From CATQHW01 sp965215345 (GTDB lineage Bacteria > Spirochaetota > Spirochaetia > SZUA-6 > Bin103): a DNA stretch of 64,000 nt. Both the position numbers and the translations under genes were made by a program. How positions within the stretch are numbered: the stretch's first letter is position 1; each line of letters starts with the position of its first letter. The stretch spans positions 4,154,001 to 4,218,000 of the forward strand of contig CBDCDL010000002.1 in NCBI GenBank assembly GCA_965215345.1, given 5' to 3'. A model generated the notes under the pieces. That model made no database searches, was not told the DNA's origin, and worked only from the letters and a program-made list of their open reading frames with translations. Shown in pieces: positions 25,390 through 34,592 of this stretch.

Positions 25390-25977
25390 ATGAACAAACC
25401 ATCTGACCGGGTCGGCGCCTCCCTCGCCATCCGACCAGCGTGCGCGGCGGACGCCGGGACGGTCGCGCGCATCTACGTCGATTCCTGGAATGCCTCGTTC
25501 GGAGCGCTGCTGTCGCGAACGGGACGAACCGTAACGCCGGAACTGCTCGCGCGCTGGCGGAGGGGTCTCGATCGGCCTGTCCCTCACCGGTGGTGGGTCG
25601 CCGAGCGGGCGGGCACGATCGGCGGGTGCGTCGGAATTGGCCCGAGCCGCGATCCGGTGGATCCCTCGATCGGCGAGCTGGACAGCATCTTCGTCGATGA
25701 GCCGTACTGGCGGATGGGAGTCGGCAGCGCGCTGATCGCAGTTGCTCACCGCCATCTGCTCCAGGACGGCTATCGTACCTGGATACTGTGGACCGTTTCC
25801 GGCTACCGCCAGGGCATCGCCTTCTACGAGGCGATGGGGTGGAGGCGCGACGGTGGGGTTCGAGACGACGGACGCCAGATCCGCTTCCGCCGTGACCCGA
25901 TGACCGTTCGCGGTCCCGCCGAACGGAGCGGGGAAGGTTCTACTCTCGAAGAAGACCTCCGTCACCATCCGGCTTGA
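25390..25977 (+). CDS. GNAT-family N-acetyltransferase
   Basis: 195 residues from the ATG at 25390, 35 bases from the divergent kinase start. GELDSIFVDEPYWRMGVGSA is the acetyl-CoA-binding motif, and GIAFYEAMGWRRDG is typical of the GNAT C terminus. Its last 40 bases overlap the antitoxin-like remnant at 25937. Substrate unknown. Confidence 0.85.
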   Translation: MNKPSDRVGASLAIRPACAADAGTVARIYVDSWNASFGALLSRTGRTVTPELLARWRRGLDRPVPHRWWVAERAGTIGGCVGIGPSRDPVDPSIGELDSIFVDEPYWRMGVGSALIAVAHRHLLQDGYRTWILWTVSGYRQGIAFYEAMGWRRDGGVRDDGRQIRFRRDPMTVRGPAERSGEGSTLEEDLRHHPA

Positions 25978-26083
25978 CGATGACGTCGTGCTCTCTTTCA
26001 AGAAACTCGCCGGTCTCAGGAAGGTCGGCTATCAATCGCTGATCGACGCCGCGCTCAGGGAGCGAATCAGCGGCCGGACGTGA
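25937..26083 (+). pseudogene. BrnA/CopG-like antitoxin remnant
   Basis: The frame encodes KTSVTIRLDDDVVLSFKKLA and KVGYQSLIDAALRERI, the usual C-terminal ribbon-helix-helix part of BrnA-type antitoxins. There is no plausible start codon between the upstream stop at 25901 and the domain. The adjacent toxin gene is absent. Confidence 0.6.
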
Positions 26084-26123
26084 CGTCCACGCCGGGAACG
26101 AAGCAGGTCGTGCGGGGCGGCTC

Positions 26124-26738
26124 CTACGCCCGCCACGGCGGCACATCCCAGGTCCGGCGCCAATTCCACTTCCAGGCTACATCCAGGGAGGGCAGGGCGA
26201 TCTCGTACCAGACGCCGGCGGTGAAGGGGAGAACCGTCGTCCGGCCGCCCACCTGAGCGCGGATCCACTCGACGAAGGCGTTGGCGTCGGTCACGTCGGG
26301 GGAGGCGTTTTCGCCGCTCTCCACGACTTCGACCGCTATGCCGTGGAGGTCGAGCCCGGCGTTCGCAGGAAACTCGCGGTTCGCGCCGATCAGGCTGCTC
26401 TTTGCGATCGGATACATGACCTTCACACGGTCCCGCGGGACGCTCTTCGTGATCGGCAGGTCGCGTTCGAAGGCCGCGTCTCCATAGACCTCGGCAACCG
26501 GCCGTGCGGGGTGGACGCAGCCGGGACTCACGTAGAGCCGCCGGAACCTGTCTCCCCGGCAGAGCCGCTCCAGGGTGGGAGGATGACAATGATCGAAGTG
26601 TTCGTGGGTGATGAAGATGTAGTCGTAGACCGGCTCCGCGGCGGTCAGCGCCTCGCCGAAGAAGTAGGGATCGAAGGCGATGCCGACGCTCGGGAAGCGC
26701 GCTTCGAAGCCGCCGCACCCGGACCAGCGGAGATGCAT
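26124..26738 (-). CDS. Metallo-beta-lactamase-fold hydrolase
   Basis: 204 residues from the ATG at 26738. FITHEHFDHCHPP is the HxHxDH zinc motif. Further candidate ligands are in VSPGCVHPAR and the C-terminal PFTAGVWYEIA region. This resembles small UlaG-like/metal-dependent hydrolases. It begins 50 bases after the aldo/keto reductase on the same strand and may be co-transcribed. Substrate unknown. Confidence 0.8.
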   Translation of the reverse strand: MHLRWSGCGGFEARFPSVGIAFDPYFFGEALTAAEPVYDYIFITHEHFDHCHPPTLERLCRGDRFRRLYVSPGCVHPARPVAEVYGDAAFERDLPITKSVPRDRVKVMYPIAKSSLIGANREFPANAGLDLHGIAVEVVESGENASPDVTDANAFVEWIRAQVGGRTTVLPFTAGVWYEIALPSLDVAWKWNWRRTWDVPPWRA

Positions 26739-26787
26739 GACCGAACCGCTCCGCGAACGGCTGACCGCGCTCGACATCCCGCGTGAC

Positions 26788-27741
26788 CTAACCGACCGGG
26801 ACGGGCCCCAGCTCGTCGAAGATCGCCAGCGCCTGGTCGAAGACCGCCCGTTCGGCCGGCTCCGCGGCGGCATCGATCACCTCGTCCACCTGCTCCACCG
26901 TGTTCAGCCCGACGATCAGGCTCGACACGATCGGGTGAGCGAGCGCGAAGCGGATCGCGAAGCGCGTCATCGGCTCCGGCCCCATGCGCTCCCGGACCAC
27001 CGCCAGGCGATCGTAGGCGCCGTCCCACGACCGTTCGCGCATCCGGTCCTCGTCCGGCAGCGCAAGGCGGTCCGCGCGCCGGTCCGTGAGCAACCCGGCC
27101 AGGAACGGCCGGATGCACAGGAACCCGCCGCCGCTACGCTCGAGGGAGGGAAAGAAGCGGGCCATCTCCATCTCGATCACGTTGTAGTAGGCGACCAGGC
27201 CGGAGAAGGTTCCGGTCGCGAGCGCGGACTCGGCAAATGCCGGCGTGTACGGAAAGGAGGCCAGGTAGCCGACCTTGCCCTCGGCGCGGAGCGTCTCGAA
27301 CGTCTCGCGGAGCGGCTCGTCGATCGCCTCGATGTCCGGTAGCCGGCTCTCGTCGGTGTTCGGCTCCGCCCGCTGCAGGTGCTGTATGACCGCGATGCGG
27401 TCGGCGTGCAGTTCGGCGAGCGCTTCCTCCACGCGCAGGCGGAATTTCGCCGGGTCGAAGTGGCCGCCGTCGTCGAAGTCGGGAACCGGAACCTTGATGA
27501 CGTGATGGATGTCGTGCCGGCGTGGATGGTTGGCCAGCACCGGCGCCATCGACCAACGGGTCCCGTACTCGTAGCTGGAGTGGAGGAAGTTGACGCCGCG
27601 CTCCAGCGCGCGCTCGAGCGCCCGCCTGCCGTTCCGGGACACGTCGTCGTCGCTGCCGTCCCGGCTCGCGAAGCGCATCGGGCCGAAGCAGATCGGCGAT
27701 ACCTCCAGGTCTGTGTCTCCGAATCTCCGAACCTGCATCAT
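26788..27741 (-). CDS. Aldo/keto reductase
   Basis: 317 residues, the family's usual size. N-terminal MQVRRFGDTDLEVSPICFG, then NFLHSSYEYGTRWSM around the catalytic tyrosine, and a C-terminal VSSLIVGLNTVEQVDE cofactor segment. These NAD(P)H enzymes interconvert carbonyls and alcohols, often on sugars. It follows an NHL-propeller gene by 13 bases and precedes a hydrolase, forming a likely three-gene operon. Confidence 0.9.
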   Translation of the reverse strand: MMQVRRFGDTDLEVSPICFGPMRFASRDGSDDDVSRNGRRALERALERGVNFLHSSYEYGTRWSMAPVLANHPRRHDIHHVIKVPVPDFDDGGHFDPAKFRLRVEEALAELHADRIAVIQHLQRAEPNTDESRLPDIEAIDEPLRETFETLRAEGKVGYLASFPYTPAFAESALATGTFSGLVAYYNVIEMEMARFFPSLERSGGGFLCIRPFLAGLLTDRRADRLALPDEDRMRERSWDGAYDRLAVVRERMGPEPMTRFAIRFALAHPIVSSLIVGLNTVEQVDEVIDAAAEPAERAVFDQALAIFDELGPVPVG

Positions 27742-27754
27742 GCCTCCCCGCAGA

Positions 27755-28651
27755 TCATCCTACCCGCTCGAACTTCTGCAGGCGTTGCTCGTCGGCCACA
27801 TACAGGTCGCCGCGCGAGTCGGTGCAGATGCCGTGCAGGAACGATGGGAAGCGTCCGGGCGGGTCGCCCTGTTGCCCCCATCGCGAGAGCACGGCGCCGT
27901 CCGGGTCGTAGATGGTGATCCGCTGGTAGCACTCGGCCACGTAGATCACGCCTTCGGCGTCGACGTGGACGTCCATGGGCTGCCGCAGGTCGCCGACCCC
28001 CCATATGGCGAGCAGGCTGCCGTCGCGGCCAAAGAGCTGCAGCCGGTAGTTCTCCCGGTCGACCACCACCAGCCGGCCGCGGCTGTCCACCGCCAGGCTG
28101 TGCGGCAGGTTGAACTGCCCGTCGCCGTCGCCGGCGGCGCCGAACGAGAGCTCCAGGACTCCGTCCCCGGTGAAGCGGTGGATGCGCGCGTTGCCGTAGC
28201 CGTCGGCGACCCAGATGCCGCCGGTGTCCGGATCGACGACCGCTTGGCACGGCTTGTTGAACGGCTCGCCCGGAGCGCCGGGTCGGTTGACCGTCCCCAG
28301 GGTCCGCTCGAGCGCGCCGTCGCGGGTGAACACGCGCACCGTGTGGTCGTTGCGGTCGGTACAGAGCACCCGGCCGTCGGCGCTGACGGAGACGTTGTGT
28401 GCCTCCGCGAAGGTGCCGCCGCCCCACGAGCCGACGAAGCGACCGTCGCGCTCGTAGACGCGGACCTCTCCCACCGGTTCGCGCTGGAACGCATACAGCC
28501 GGTCGCGATCGGCGTCGCCGGTGCCCACCGCCACGCCGGTCACCATGCCGCCGGGCTCGCGGCCCTGCGGTCCTGCGCCCCAGCCGGGCACGGCGCGGTA
28601 GCGGTGGCTGCCGTCGCCCCAGATGTGCGCATGGTCTTCACTCCCGCTCAC
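27755..28651 (-). CDS. NHL-repeat beta-propeller protein
   Basis: 298 residues made of about six NHL-type blades (VRVFTRDGALERTLG, GQFNLPHSLAVDSRGRLVVV, PMDVHVDAEGVIYVAE, LHGICTDSRGDLYVAD). No signal peptide is visible. Propellers of this type bind ligands or act as lyases or lactonases. It leads the operon with the aldo/keto reductase; a lactonase-type step in sugar-acid metabolism is possible but unproven. Confidence 0.85.
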   Translation of the reverse strand: MSGSEDHAHIWGDGSHRYRAVPGWGAGPQGREPGGMVTGVAVGTGDADRDRLYAFQREPVGEVRVYERDGRFVGSWGGGTFAEAHNVSVSADGRVLCTDRNDHTVRVFTRDGALERTLGTVNRPGAPGEPFNKPCQAVVDPDTGGIWVADGYGNARIHRFTGDGVLELSFGAAGDGDGQFNLPHSLAVDSRGRLVVVDRENYRLQLFGRDGSLLAIWGVGDLRQPMDVHVDAEGVIYVAECYQRITIYDPDGAVLSRWGQQGDPPGRFPSFLHGICTDSRGDLYVADEQRLQKFERVG

Positions 28652-28703
28652 GGAACCCCCCTGATGCGTGCCACGTGCTCACGGTTTGTTCGCCTCGGTC
28701 AAG

Positions 28704-28721
28704 TGGACTAATGGTAGTCCA
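28704..28721. promoter_or_regulatory. Palindromic operator of the Phd/VapC pair
   Basis: TGGACTAATGGTAGTCCA is a perfect 7-bp inverted repeat around ATGG and ends on the first base of the antitoxin start codon. Phd-family antitoxins autorepress by binding such sites. Confidence 0.6.
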
Positions 28722-28960
28722 TGGAGATTCACAACATTCACGATGCCAAGACGAACTTCTCCCGGCTCGTCGAGCGGGTCCGCAATGGCGAGGAGATCGT
28801 CATCGGCAAGGCGGGCGACCCGGTAGCCAGGCTCGTTCCATACGACCGGAGCGGCGCTCCCCGACGCGGGGGACAGTGGCGCGGGCAGGTCAGGATCGCC
28901 GATGACTTCGACGAGTTGCCGGCGGCGGTGGAGGCGGCGTTTGCGGGCCGCGTCGACTGA
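28721..28960 (+). CDS. Phd/YefM-family antitoxin
   Basis: 79 residues. IHDAKTNFSRLVERVRNGEE is the Phd/YefM DNA-binding fold, followed by VIGKAGDPVARLVPY and a disordered tail that would bind the toxin. The PIN toxin starts two bases after the stop. A palindrome overlapping the start codon suggests autoregulation. Confidence 0.9.
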   Translation: MEIHNIHDAKTNFSRLVERVRNGEEIVIGKAGDPVARLVPYDRSGAPRRGGQWRGQVRIADDFDELPAAVEAAFAGRVD

Positions 28961-28962
28961 AC

Positions 28963-29337
28963 GTGCTGTTGCTCGACACGCACGTCCTGCTCTGGTGGCT
29001 GGACGATCCGTCGTCGATCGCCGGCCGGGCGCGCGAGCTCATCGCCGATCCGAGCAGGGCGGTCTTCGTGAGCGCGGCGGCAGCCTGGGAGATCACCATC
29101 AAGCGACAACTCGGCAAGCTGGACGCCCCTGACGATCTCGAGGACGCCCTGGAACGGGAACGGTTCCGGCACCTGCCGATCGCCATGCGCCATGCCCTCG
29201 CCGTGGCCGAGCTTCCGCCGATACATGCAGACCCTATCGATCGGATACAGATCGCGCAGGCTCGTCTGGAGGGGCTCACGATCGTCACCCGCGACGGGCG
29301 AATTCCGCGCTATGAGGTGCCGTGTCTGCGCGCCTGA
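28963..29337 (+). CDS. VapC-type PIN-domain toxin
   Basis: 124 residues from GTG. LLLDTHVLLWWLDDP gives the first acidic residue, SAAAAWEITIK the glutamate, and HADPIDRIQIAQA with LTIVTRDGRI the last acidic residues of a PIN ribonuclease. All active-site positions appear intact. It pairs with the upstream Phd-like antitoxin. The 3' end overlaps the convergent enolase-family gene by 28 bases. Confidence 0.9.
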   Translation: MLLLDTHVLLWWLDDPSSIAGRARELIADPSRAVFVSAAAAWEITIKRQLGKLDAPDDLEDALERERFRHLPIAMRHALAVAELPPIHADPIDRIQIAQARLEGLTIVTRDGRIPRYEVPCLRA

Positions 29338-30422
29338 GGGAAGAAACCATGCTCTTCCCTCAGGTGGCGGCGCACCACGGCGTCGTCCAGGCGGATGCCC
29401 AAGCCTGGCCGGTCGGGAACCACCAGCTCGCCATCGGCGATGAGCTGGTGATCGCCGACAAGGCGGTGCCAGAGCGGCAGGTCCGGAAAGTGCTGCTCCA
29501 TCGCCAGCAGGTTGGGGAGCGAGCAGGCGAGGTGGCCGGCGGCCACCGTCTGCACCGGGCTTCCGATGTCGTGCGGAGCCATCAGCACGCCGTACGACGC
29601 GGCCAGGTCGGCGATGCGGCGGCCCTGCGCCAGCCCGCCGGTCTTGGCGATGTCCGGGGAGGCGATGTCGGTGCCGTGCCCGGTCAGAAGCTCACGGAAG
29701 CCGTGCACGCCGTACCGGTTCTCGCCGGTGCAGATGGGAACGGGCGACGCGGCGGTCACCTCGGCCATCGCCGCCGCGTTCTCCGGCGGGATCGGGTCCT
29801 CCAACCAGCGCAGGTCCAGCGGCGCGAGCCGCTCCGCGAGCTGCAGCGCGCCGCTCGGGTCGCAGCTTCCGTGCGCGTCGACCGCCAGCCAAGTGTGCCG
29901 GTCGAGCACGTCATGCACGGCGCGCACCAGATGCAGCGGCGGCTCGGCGCCCGGTGAGCGCGGATGCACGCTCAGCTTCAAGGCCCGCATGCCGAGGCGC
30001 TGCAGTTCCTCGGCACGCCGGGCGTAGGCGGCCGGCGTGTCCGGCACGCCGTTGTGGCCGGTCACGTACAGCGCGACCCGTTCCCGCATCCGGCCGCCGA
30101 AGAGCTGCCAGATCGGCACGCCCGCGGCCTGCCCCGCCACGTCCCAGAGCGCCATCTCCACCCCGCTGATCGCGCTCATCACGGCGCCCTGGTAGAAGCC
30201 CGACCCGGACATGGCCGCCCCCATGTCGCGGGCCAGCCGCTCCACGTTGCGCGGGTCGCGGCCGAGCAGCGCGCCGGTCAGGCGCGGATCGACCGCGATG
30301 CGATGGACGCCCGCACCGTGGTACGCCTCGCCAAGCCCCGTCAGACCATCGTCTGTGAACACCCGCACCAGCACCCAGGGCGGACTGTCGAACAGCACCG
30401 AGCCGACCCGCGTGATCCTCAT
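29310..30422 (-). CDS. Enolase-superfamily sugar-acid dehydratase-like protein
   Basis: 370 residues. The order is ALKLSVHP, AVDAHGSCD, WLEDPIPPEN, ICTGENRYG and APHDIGSP. It is a close paralogue of the protein at 36582 (shared GLGEAYHGAGVH, GFYQGAVMSAISG and EDPIPPEN). The pattern resembles gluconate/galactonate-dehydratase and related subgroups. The canonical KxK is reduced to a lysine in ALKLSVHP. Substrate unknown. Confidence 0.87.
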   Translation of the reverse strand: MRITRVGSVLFDSPPWVLVRVFTDDGLTGLGEAYHGAGVHRIAVDPRLTGALLGRDPRNVERLARDMGAAMSGSGFYQGAVMSAISGVEMALWDVAGQAAGVPIWQLFGGRMRERVALYVTGHNGVPDTPAAYARRAEELQRLGMRALKLSVHPRSPGAEPPLHLVRAVHDVLDRHTWLAVDAHGSCDPSGALQLAERLAPLDLRWLEDPIPPENAAAMAEVTAASPVPICTGENRYGVHGFRELLTGHGTDIASPDIAKTGGLAQGRRIADLAASYGVLMAPHDIGSPVQTVAAGHLACSLPNLLAMEQHFPDLPLWHRLVGDHQLIADGELVVPDRPGLGIRLDDAVVRRHLREEHGFFPQARRHGTS

Positions 30423-30446
30423 GACGCCGGGTGGATCGGTACGGGA

Positions 30447-30746
30447 TCAGACAGGAGCTGTGGATGGCCGGTAGCGCTCGACGTGAACCTCGTCTTCGCG
30501 CTTGCGCGCGCGGGCGATGTCGCAGGCCGCCTGCATCCGCATGAGCGTGTCCATCTTTACGCCGAATGCCTTCTCCATGCGAAGCGCCATGGTTCCGGAC
30601 AGGTCGGAGCGGCCGTTGAGAAGTGTCGACAGCGTCGGGCGGGAAACGCCGAGCACGGACGCCGCGGCGGCAACGGTCAAGCCAAGGGGCTCGATGACCT
30701 CGGTCCTGACGAACTCCCCGGGGTGGGGTGGGTTGAGCATGCGCAT
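30447..30746 (-). CDS. higA: HigA-family antitoxin (orphan)
   Basis: 99 residues. MRMLNPPHPGEF is the HigA N terminus, followed by the Xre-type helix-turn-helix LTVAAAASVLGVSRPTLSTL and EKAFGVKMDTLMRMQ. AGGAGGA lies upstream of the ATG. No higB is found: the region upstream is the divergent methyltransferase start. A decayed copy lies at 34975-35526, so the pair brackets the methyltransferase operon. Confidence 0.9.
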   Translation of the reverse strand: MRMLNPPHPGEFVRTEVIEPLGLTVAAAASVLGVSRPTLSTLLNGRSDLSGTMALRMEKAFGVKMDTLMRMQAACDIARARKREDEVHVERYRPSTAPV

Positions 30747-30783
30747 GGTGATCCTCCTGATCGGCTATAGTAGCTTCCGAATA

Positions 30784-32568
30784 ATGGATATACAGGCTGA
30801 CGATCGATCGACCGCCACGGTCCGGGGCGACTTCATCGCGCCGCCGGAGGTCGATGAACGGGACGAGCACGGGGACGCGCTGCCGAATCAGGAGGAGTTC
30901 TGGCGGCCGCCGGTGCGCTTCGGCTCCGTGCCGGTGGAGAAGGAGCCTCTGGGCTGGGACCGACGCAGAGGCTTTCGCAAGCTCTTTCCTCACGTGATGC
31001 TACCGTTCCAGGTGGTGGAGCGCGTGCCGTTCGGTCATCCTAAACTGGCGTCCAATCGCCTTTTCTGGGGCGACAACTTGCACGTGATGCGCCAGTTGCC
31101 GAGCGAGAGTATCGACCTGATCTACATCGATCCGCCGTTCTTCTCGGGGCGACAGTACAACGTCATCTTCGGCGACCAGAACGAGCTGCGGTCGTTTTCT
31201 GACATCTGGGAAGGCGGAATGCCCGGCTATCTGATCTGGCTCAACGCCCGCCTCTACGAGATGAAGCGGCTGCTCAAGAAGACCGGAAGTATCTATGTCC
31301 ACTGCGACTGGCACGCGAGTCACTACATCAAGGTGGAGATGGACAAGGTTTTCGGGAACGAAAGATTCAAGAATGAGATCATCTGGAGCTATGGATTAGG
31401 AGGGTCGTCTCCACGCCTTTACTCCAAGAAACATGATGTGATGTTCTTCTATACGAAGACGGAAGACTACTACTTCGACAAACCACAGGAACCTGCCACC
31501 TCGGTTCGCATGCGGGGGATGACAAAGGGCGTAACGGATGTATGGGACATACCGACGATAAACAACATGGCAAAGGAGCGCATCGGTTATCCGACGCAGA
31601 AGCCGGAAGCGTTGCTTGAACGGGTCATAGTAGCGTCGTCGAACGAAGGCGACATTGTGGCCGACTTCTTCTGTGGCGGCGGCACGACTGCCGCCGTCGG
31701 ACAACGCTTGGACCGGCGATGGATAGCCTGCGACCAATCGCGTGTAGCGGTCGCAATCACGCGGGACAGGCTCACCAGGCAGGTCGAGGAACGGACCGGC
31801 AGGATATTTCCCGTGCCCGACTTCACGATCGAGCACTGGGGCGTCTACGAGACGCAACGCTTGTCCGAAGCCCCGCCCGAGCAGTTCCGCGCATTCGTCT
31901 TGCGCTGTTTTGGCGCGCAGGACGGAGGACCGGATCAGGACATCCATGGCTACAAGGGTGCGGTTCCCGTTTGGGTAGGCGCTCCGAGCCAGAGCGACGC
32001 GGTGACGGCATCTGAAGTGCAGGCGTTCGCCAACGCGATCCGCGGGACGCTGCGTTATCGCCAGGACAATCTGCGCGACGGGTTCATGCTGGGGTGGGCG
32101 TTCCGACCCGATGCGACCGAGGCTGCCGAGCGGCTGCGCCGACTGGAACATACCGACTTGAACTTCATTCGGCTGGATCTCATCCGCATCGACTCACCGC
32201 GCTTTCGCGAGCACGTGGCGGCGCTTTCGACCGAACACGCCGACTACGAGAACTTCCTGACTTTCGTGCAGCCGCCGCGCGTCGAGCTCGGATCCAGGCG
32301 CATCGCGTCGCGCACGTACGCGTTCGACGTCAGCGAGACCGTCGTCATGAATGCGGGAGCGAAGATCATCAACGTCCAATGGGACTTCGACTACGGCGAT
32401 CGTTTCAGCAGCACGCCGGGATACTCCTTCGTGCGCGGCGGTAAGAAGGGGCCGGCCTTGCAGACACGGTACGAGTTCCCTGCCGTCGGCCTGCACCGCA
32501 TCGCCTGCAAGGTGCAGGACGACGTGGGCGGCGAGGGGATCGGCGCGGTCGAGATTGAGGTGACCTGA
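30784..32568 (+). CDS. Mod-type DNA adenine methyltransferase with C-terminal PKD-like domain
   Basis: 594 residues from the ATG at 30784, just downstream of the divergent higA promoter. Motif IV DPPF (116-119) precedes the AdoMet motif DFFCGGGTT (294-302), the beta-group order of type III and related N6-adenine or N4-cytosine methyltransferases. GYPTQKPEALLERVI is conserved motif X-like sequence. The last 75 residues (INVQWDFDYGDRFSS ... YEFPAVGLHRIACKVQDD) read as a PKD-type beta-sandwich, unusual on a cytosolic methylase. It is the first gene of a three-gene operon, two bases from the helicase start. Confidence 0.88.
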   Translation: MDIQADDRSTATVRGDFIAPPEVDERDEHGDALPNQEEFWRPPVRFGSVPVEKEPLGWDRRRGFRKLFPHVMLPFQVVERVPFGHPKLASNRLFWGDNLHVMRQLPSESIDLIYIDPPFFSGRQYNVIFGDQNELRSFSDIWEGGMPGYLIWLNARLYEMKRLLKKTGSIYVHCDWHASHYIKVEMDKVFGNERFKNEIIWSYGLGGSSPRLYSKKHDVMFFYTKTEDYYFDKPQEPATSVRMRGMTKGVTDVWDIPTINNMAKERIGYPTQKPEALLERVIVASSNEGDIVADFFCGGGTTAAVGQRLDRRWIACDQSRVAVAITRDRLTRQVEERTGRIFPVPDFTIEHWGVYETQRLSEAPPEQFRAFVLRCFGAQDGGPDQDIHGYKGAVPVWVGAPSQSDAVTASEVQAFANAIRGTLRYRQDNLRDGFMLGWAFRPDATEAAERLRRLEHTDLNFIRLDLIRIDSPRFREHVAALSTEHADYENFLTFVQPPRVELGSRRIASRTYAFDVSETVVMNAGAKIINVQWDFDYGDRFSSTPGYSFVRGGKKGPALQTRYEFPAVGLHRIACKVQDDVGGEGIGAVEIEVT

Positions 32569-32570
32569 TC

Positions 32571-34592
32571 GTGTTCAACCAGTTCGTTCGCTACGAGGAC
32601 GCCTTCCGTGACTGGCGTCGGGACGGGATGCCAAAACTGAAACCGGAGTCCTACCGCTACGTCGAGTTCCTCACATCGGCGGATGACGACCAAGCGCCGC
32701 GGGTCGGCACGCTGTGGCCGCACCAGTGGGAGTCGTTCCTGCGCGTCGTCTATGCCCACGAGATACTGGGCAAGACGGAGATCGGCGACGACGGGCTGCT
32801 GCTCAACGTGGTGACGGGCGGCGGCAAGACGGCGATCATCGCCGCGCTGACGGCATGGCTGCGCATCGCCTACGACGTTCAGAAGTTCGTCATGATCTGT
32901 CCCAACCTGATCGTGCGCGACCGGTTGGAAGACGACTTCCAGGGTGGCAAGGTATTTGCCGACCGCGGCCTGCTGCCAGACTGGACGCACTGCACGCCGG
33001 CAGATTTCGCGCTCACGACCTTGGGTGGTGGGCGTGAGGGAGGCTGGGCCAGTCTGTTCAGCGCCAGCGTGGTCGTAGGCAACATCCACCAGTTCTATCA
33101 GAGCAACAAAAGCGGGCAGAGCAATCTGTCGGGCCTGATGAACGGGCCCGACTTCGCGTTGTTCAACGACGAGGCGCACAACTCGCCCGCGCCGGAATAC
33201 GAGGAGACCCTCGCACGCATGCGGAAGAAGGTCGTGCTGCGCGTGGACACGACGGCGACTCCCGACCGCGCCGACGGGAGGACGCCGGACAGCGACATGA
33301 TCTTCGAATATGGCGTGACCGACGCGTTGTCCGACGGCATCGTCAAGACGCCTGTGGTCTACCAGCCGGACATCAAGACCGTGCAACTCACCTACACCGA
33401 CGCACGCACCGGTGAGCGCTGCAATGTGGAGGAGATCGACTGGGACGAGGTGGATCGCCTCGGTCTGAATGCCACGCAGTGGGTGACGGACGACGAGCCG
33501 ATGCGGCAGCAGATGGCCATCGCCCTGCGCCGCCTGGATGAACAGGAACGGCGAGCCCGGCGGCGCTATCAGCCGATTCTGTTCGTGGTGGCGGTGTGCA
33601 AGGCGGACGCGGAGAAGGCCGCGCAGACCCTGAGCAAGTACTTCAAGGTAAAGACGCTGCTGATCACCGAGGACAGTGGCGAGGCGGAGCGACAGAAGGC
33701 GCGTGAGCTGGGACGGCAGCGGAAAACCGGTACGCCGTACAAGGCCGTCGTCAGCGTGCTGATGCTGCGGGAGGGGTGGGACGTGCCGGAGGTCGGTGTC
33801 ATCCTGCTCCTGCGCAAGTTCGGCAGCAGGGTCTACGGCCAGCAGGTGATCGGACGCGGTCTGCGCCGCGTGCGCAGCCGGGGCGTACCGCCCGGAGAGC
33901 CGCAGATCTGCGCCGCAGTCGACCATCCCAAGCTGGAGCATGGATGGCTGTGGGACATCTTCAACGCCAGGAAACGGACGGACGTCTCCATCGACGACGA
34001 GTTCGAGGAGACCGACGATCTGCCCGATCCGCCTCCAAAACAGGAGCTTCGGAATCCGGACCTCGTGATCGACGTTCCCCCGGTCGACCCGTCGGTGGTC
34101 GACGATGGCGAGTTCGACGTGGGCGATATTCCCCCGCCGCCGCCGCCGCTCGAAGACTGGCAAGAGGCTCTCGACGCGATCGAGTACGACCCTGCGGTCG
34201 CCGAGATCACCCGGGTCGATCTGGCCGGCGTGGTGGGTCAGGAGTTGGGCGGCGAGGGATGGAAGACGATCTACTCAGCACCAGATAGTGCTGATTCCGG
34301 CCCGGTGGTGCGGATAGAGGTCGCGGACGAGTCCCTGCGCGAGGCCGTGAAGGACGGTTTGTTGGCGATGGCCGATGAGCTGACCGTAGCGGCGGGATAC
34401 GCTTCCACGTTCATGGGTCGGGTCTACAGCGCGCTGCTTCACCACGTGCGGGCCAGATTCCTCAATGGCTCGTCGCTGGGGTTGGCCGAGCGGGTGGAGG
34501 TCGAGCTCGCATGGAAGATGCTGCCGCAGATGAAGGCTCGGGTCTCGGACGTCCCCGGATTGGTAGCCGGAGTCATCGAATATGGCGATTAG
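32571..34592 (+). CDS. DEAH-box helicase of type III restriction-like system
   Basis: 673 residues from GTG. Walker A is VVTGGGKTAII (83-87 core), DEAH is FNDEAHNSP (200-203), and the helicase C motif is QQVIGRGLRRV near residue 425. A proline- and acid-rich linker (PPPPPPLEDW) precedes a C-terminal helical part. No nuclease motif is seen at the C terminus, unlike classical Res proteins; the nuclease appears to be the separate next gene, which overlaps by 11 bases. It would translocate or scan DNA with the methylase. Confidence 0.88.
   Translation: MFNQFVRYEDAFRDWRRDGMPKLKPESYRYVEFLTSADDDQAPRVGTLWPHQWESFLRVVYAHEILGKTEIGDDGLLLNVVTGGGKTAIIAALTAWLRIAYDVQKFVMICPNLIVRDRLEDDFQGGKVFADRGLLPDWTHCTPADFALTTLGGGREGGWASLFSASVVVGNIHQFYQSNKSGQSNLSGLMNGPDFALFNDEAHNSPAPEYEETLARMRKKVVLRVDTTATPDRADGRTPDSDMIFEYGVTDALSDGIVKTPVVYQPDIKTVQLTYTDARTGERCNVEEIDWDEVDRLGLNATQWVTDDEPMRQQMAIALRRLDEQERRARRRYQPILFVVAVCKADAEKAAQTLSKYFKVKTLLITEDSGEAERQKARELGRQRKTGTPYKAVVSVLMLREGWDVPEVGVILLLRKFGSRVYGQQVIGRGLRRVRSRGVPPGEPQICAAVDHPKLEHGWLWDIFNARKRTDVSIDDEFEETDDLPDPPPKQELRNPDLVIDVPPVDPSVVDDGEFDVGDIPPPPPPLEDWQEALDAIEYDPAVAEITRVDLAGVVGQELGGEGWKTIYSAPDSADSGPVVRIEVADESLREAVKDGLLAMADELTVAAGYASTFMGRVYSALLHHVRARFLNGSSLGLAERVEVELAWKMLPQMKARVSDVPGLVAGVIEYGD

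Noticed and set aside
30502..30783. N-terminal extension of the methyltransferase
   Set aside because: It lies over the divergent higA gene; the ATG at 30784 starts the conserved sequence.
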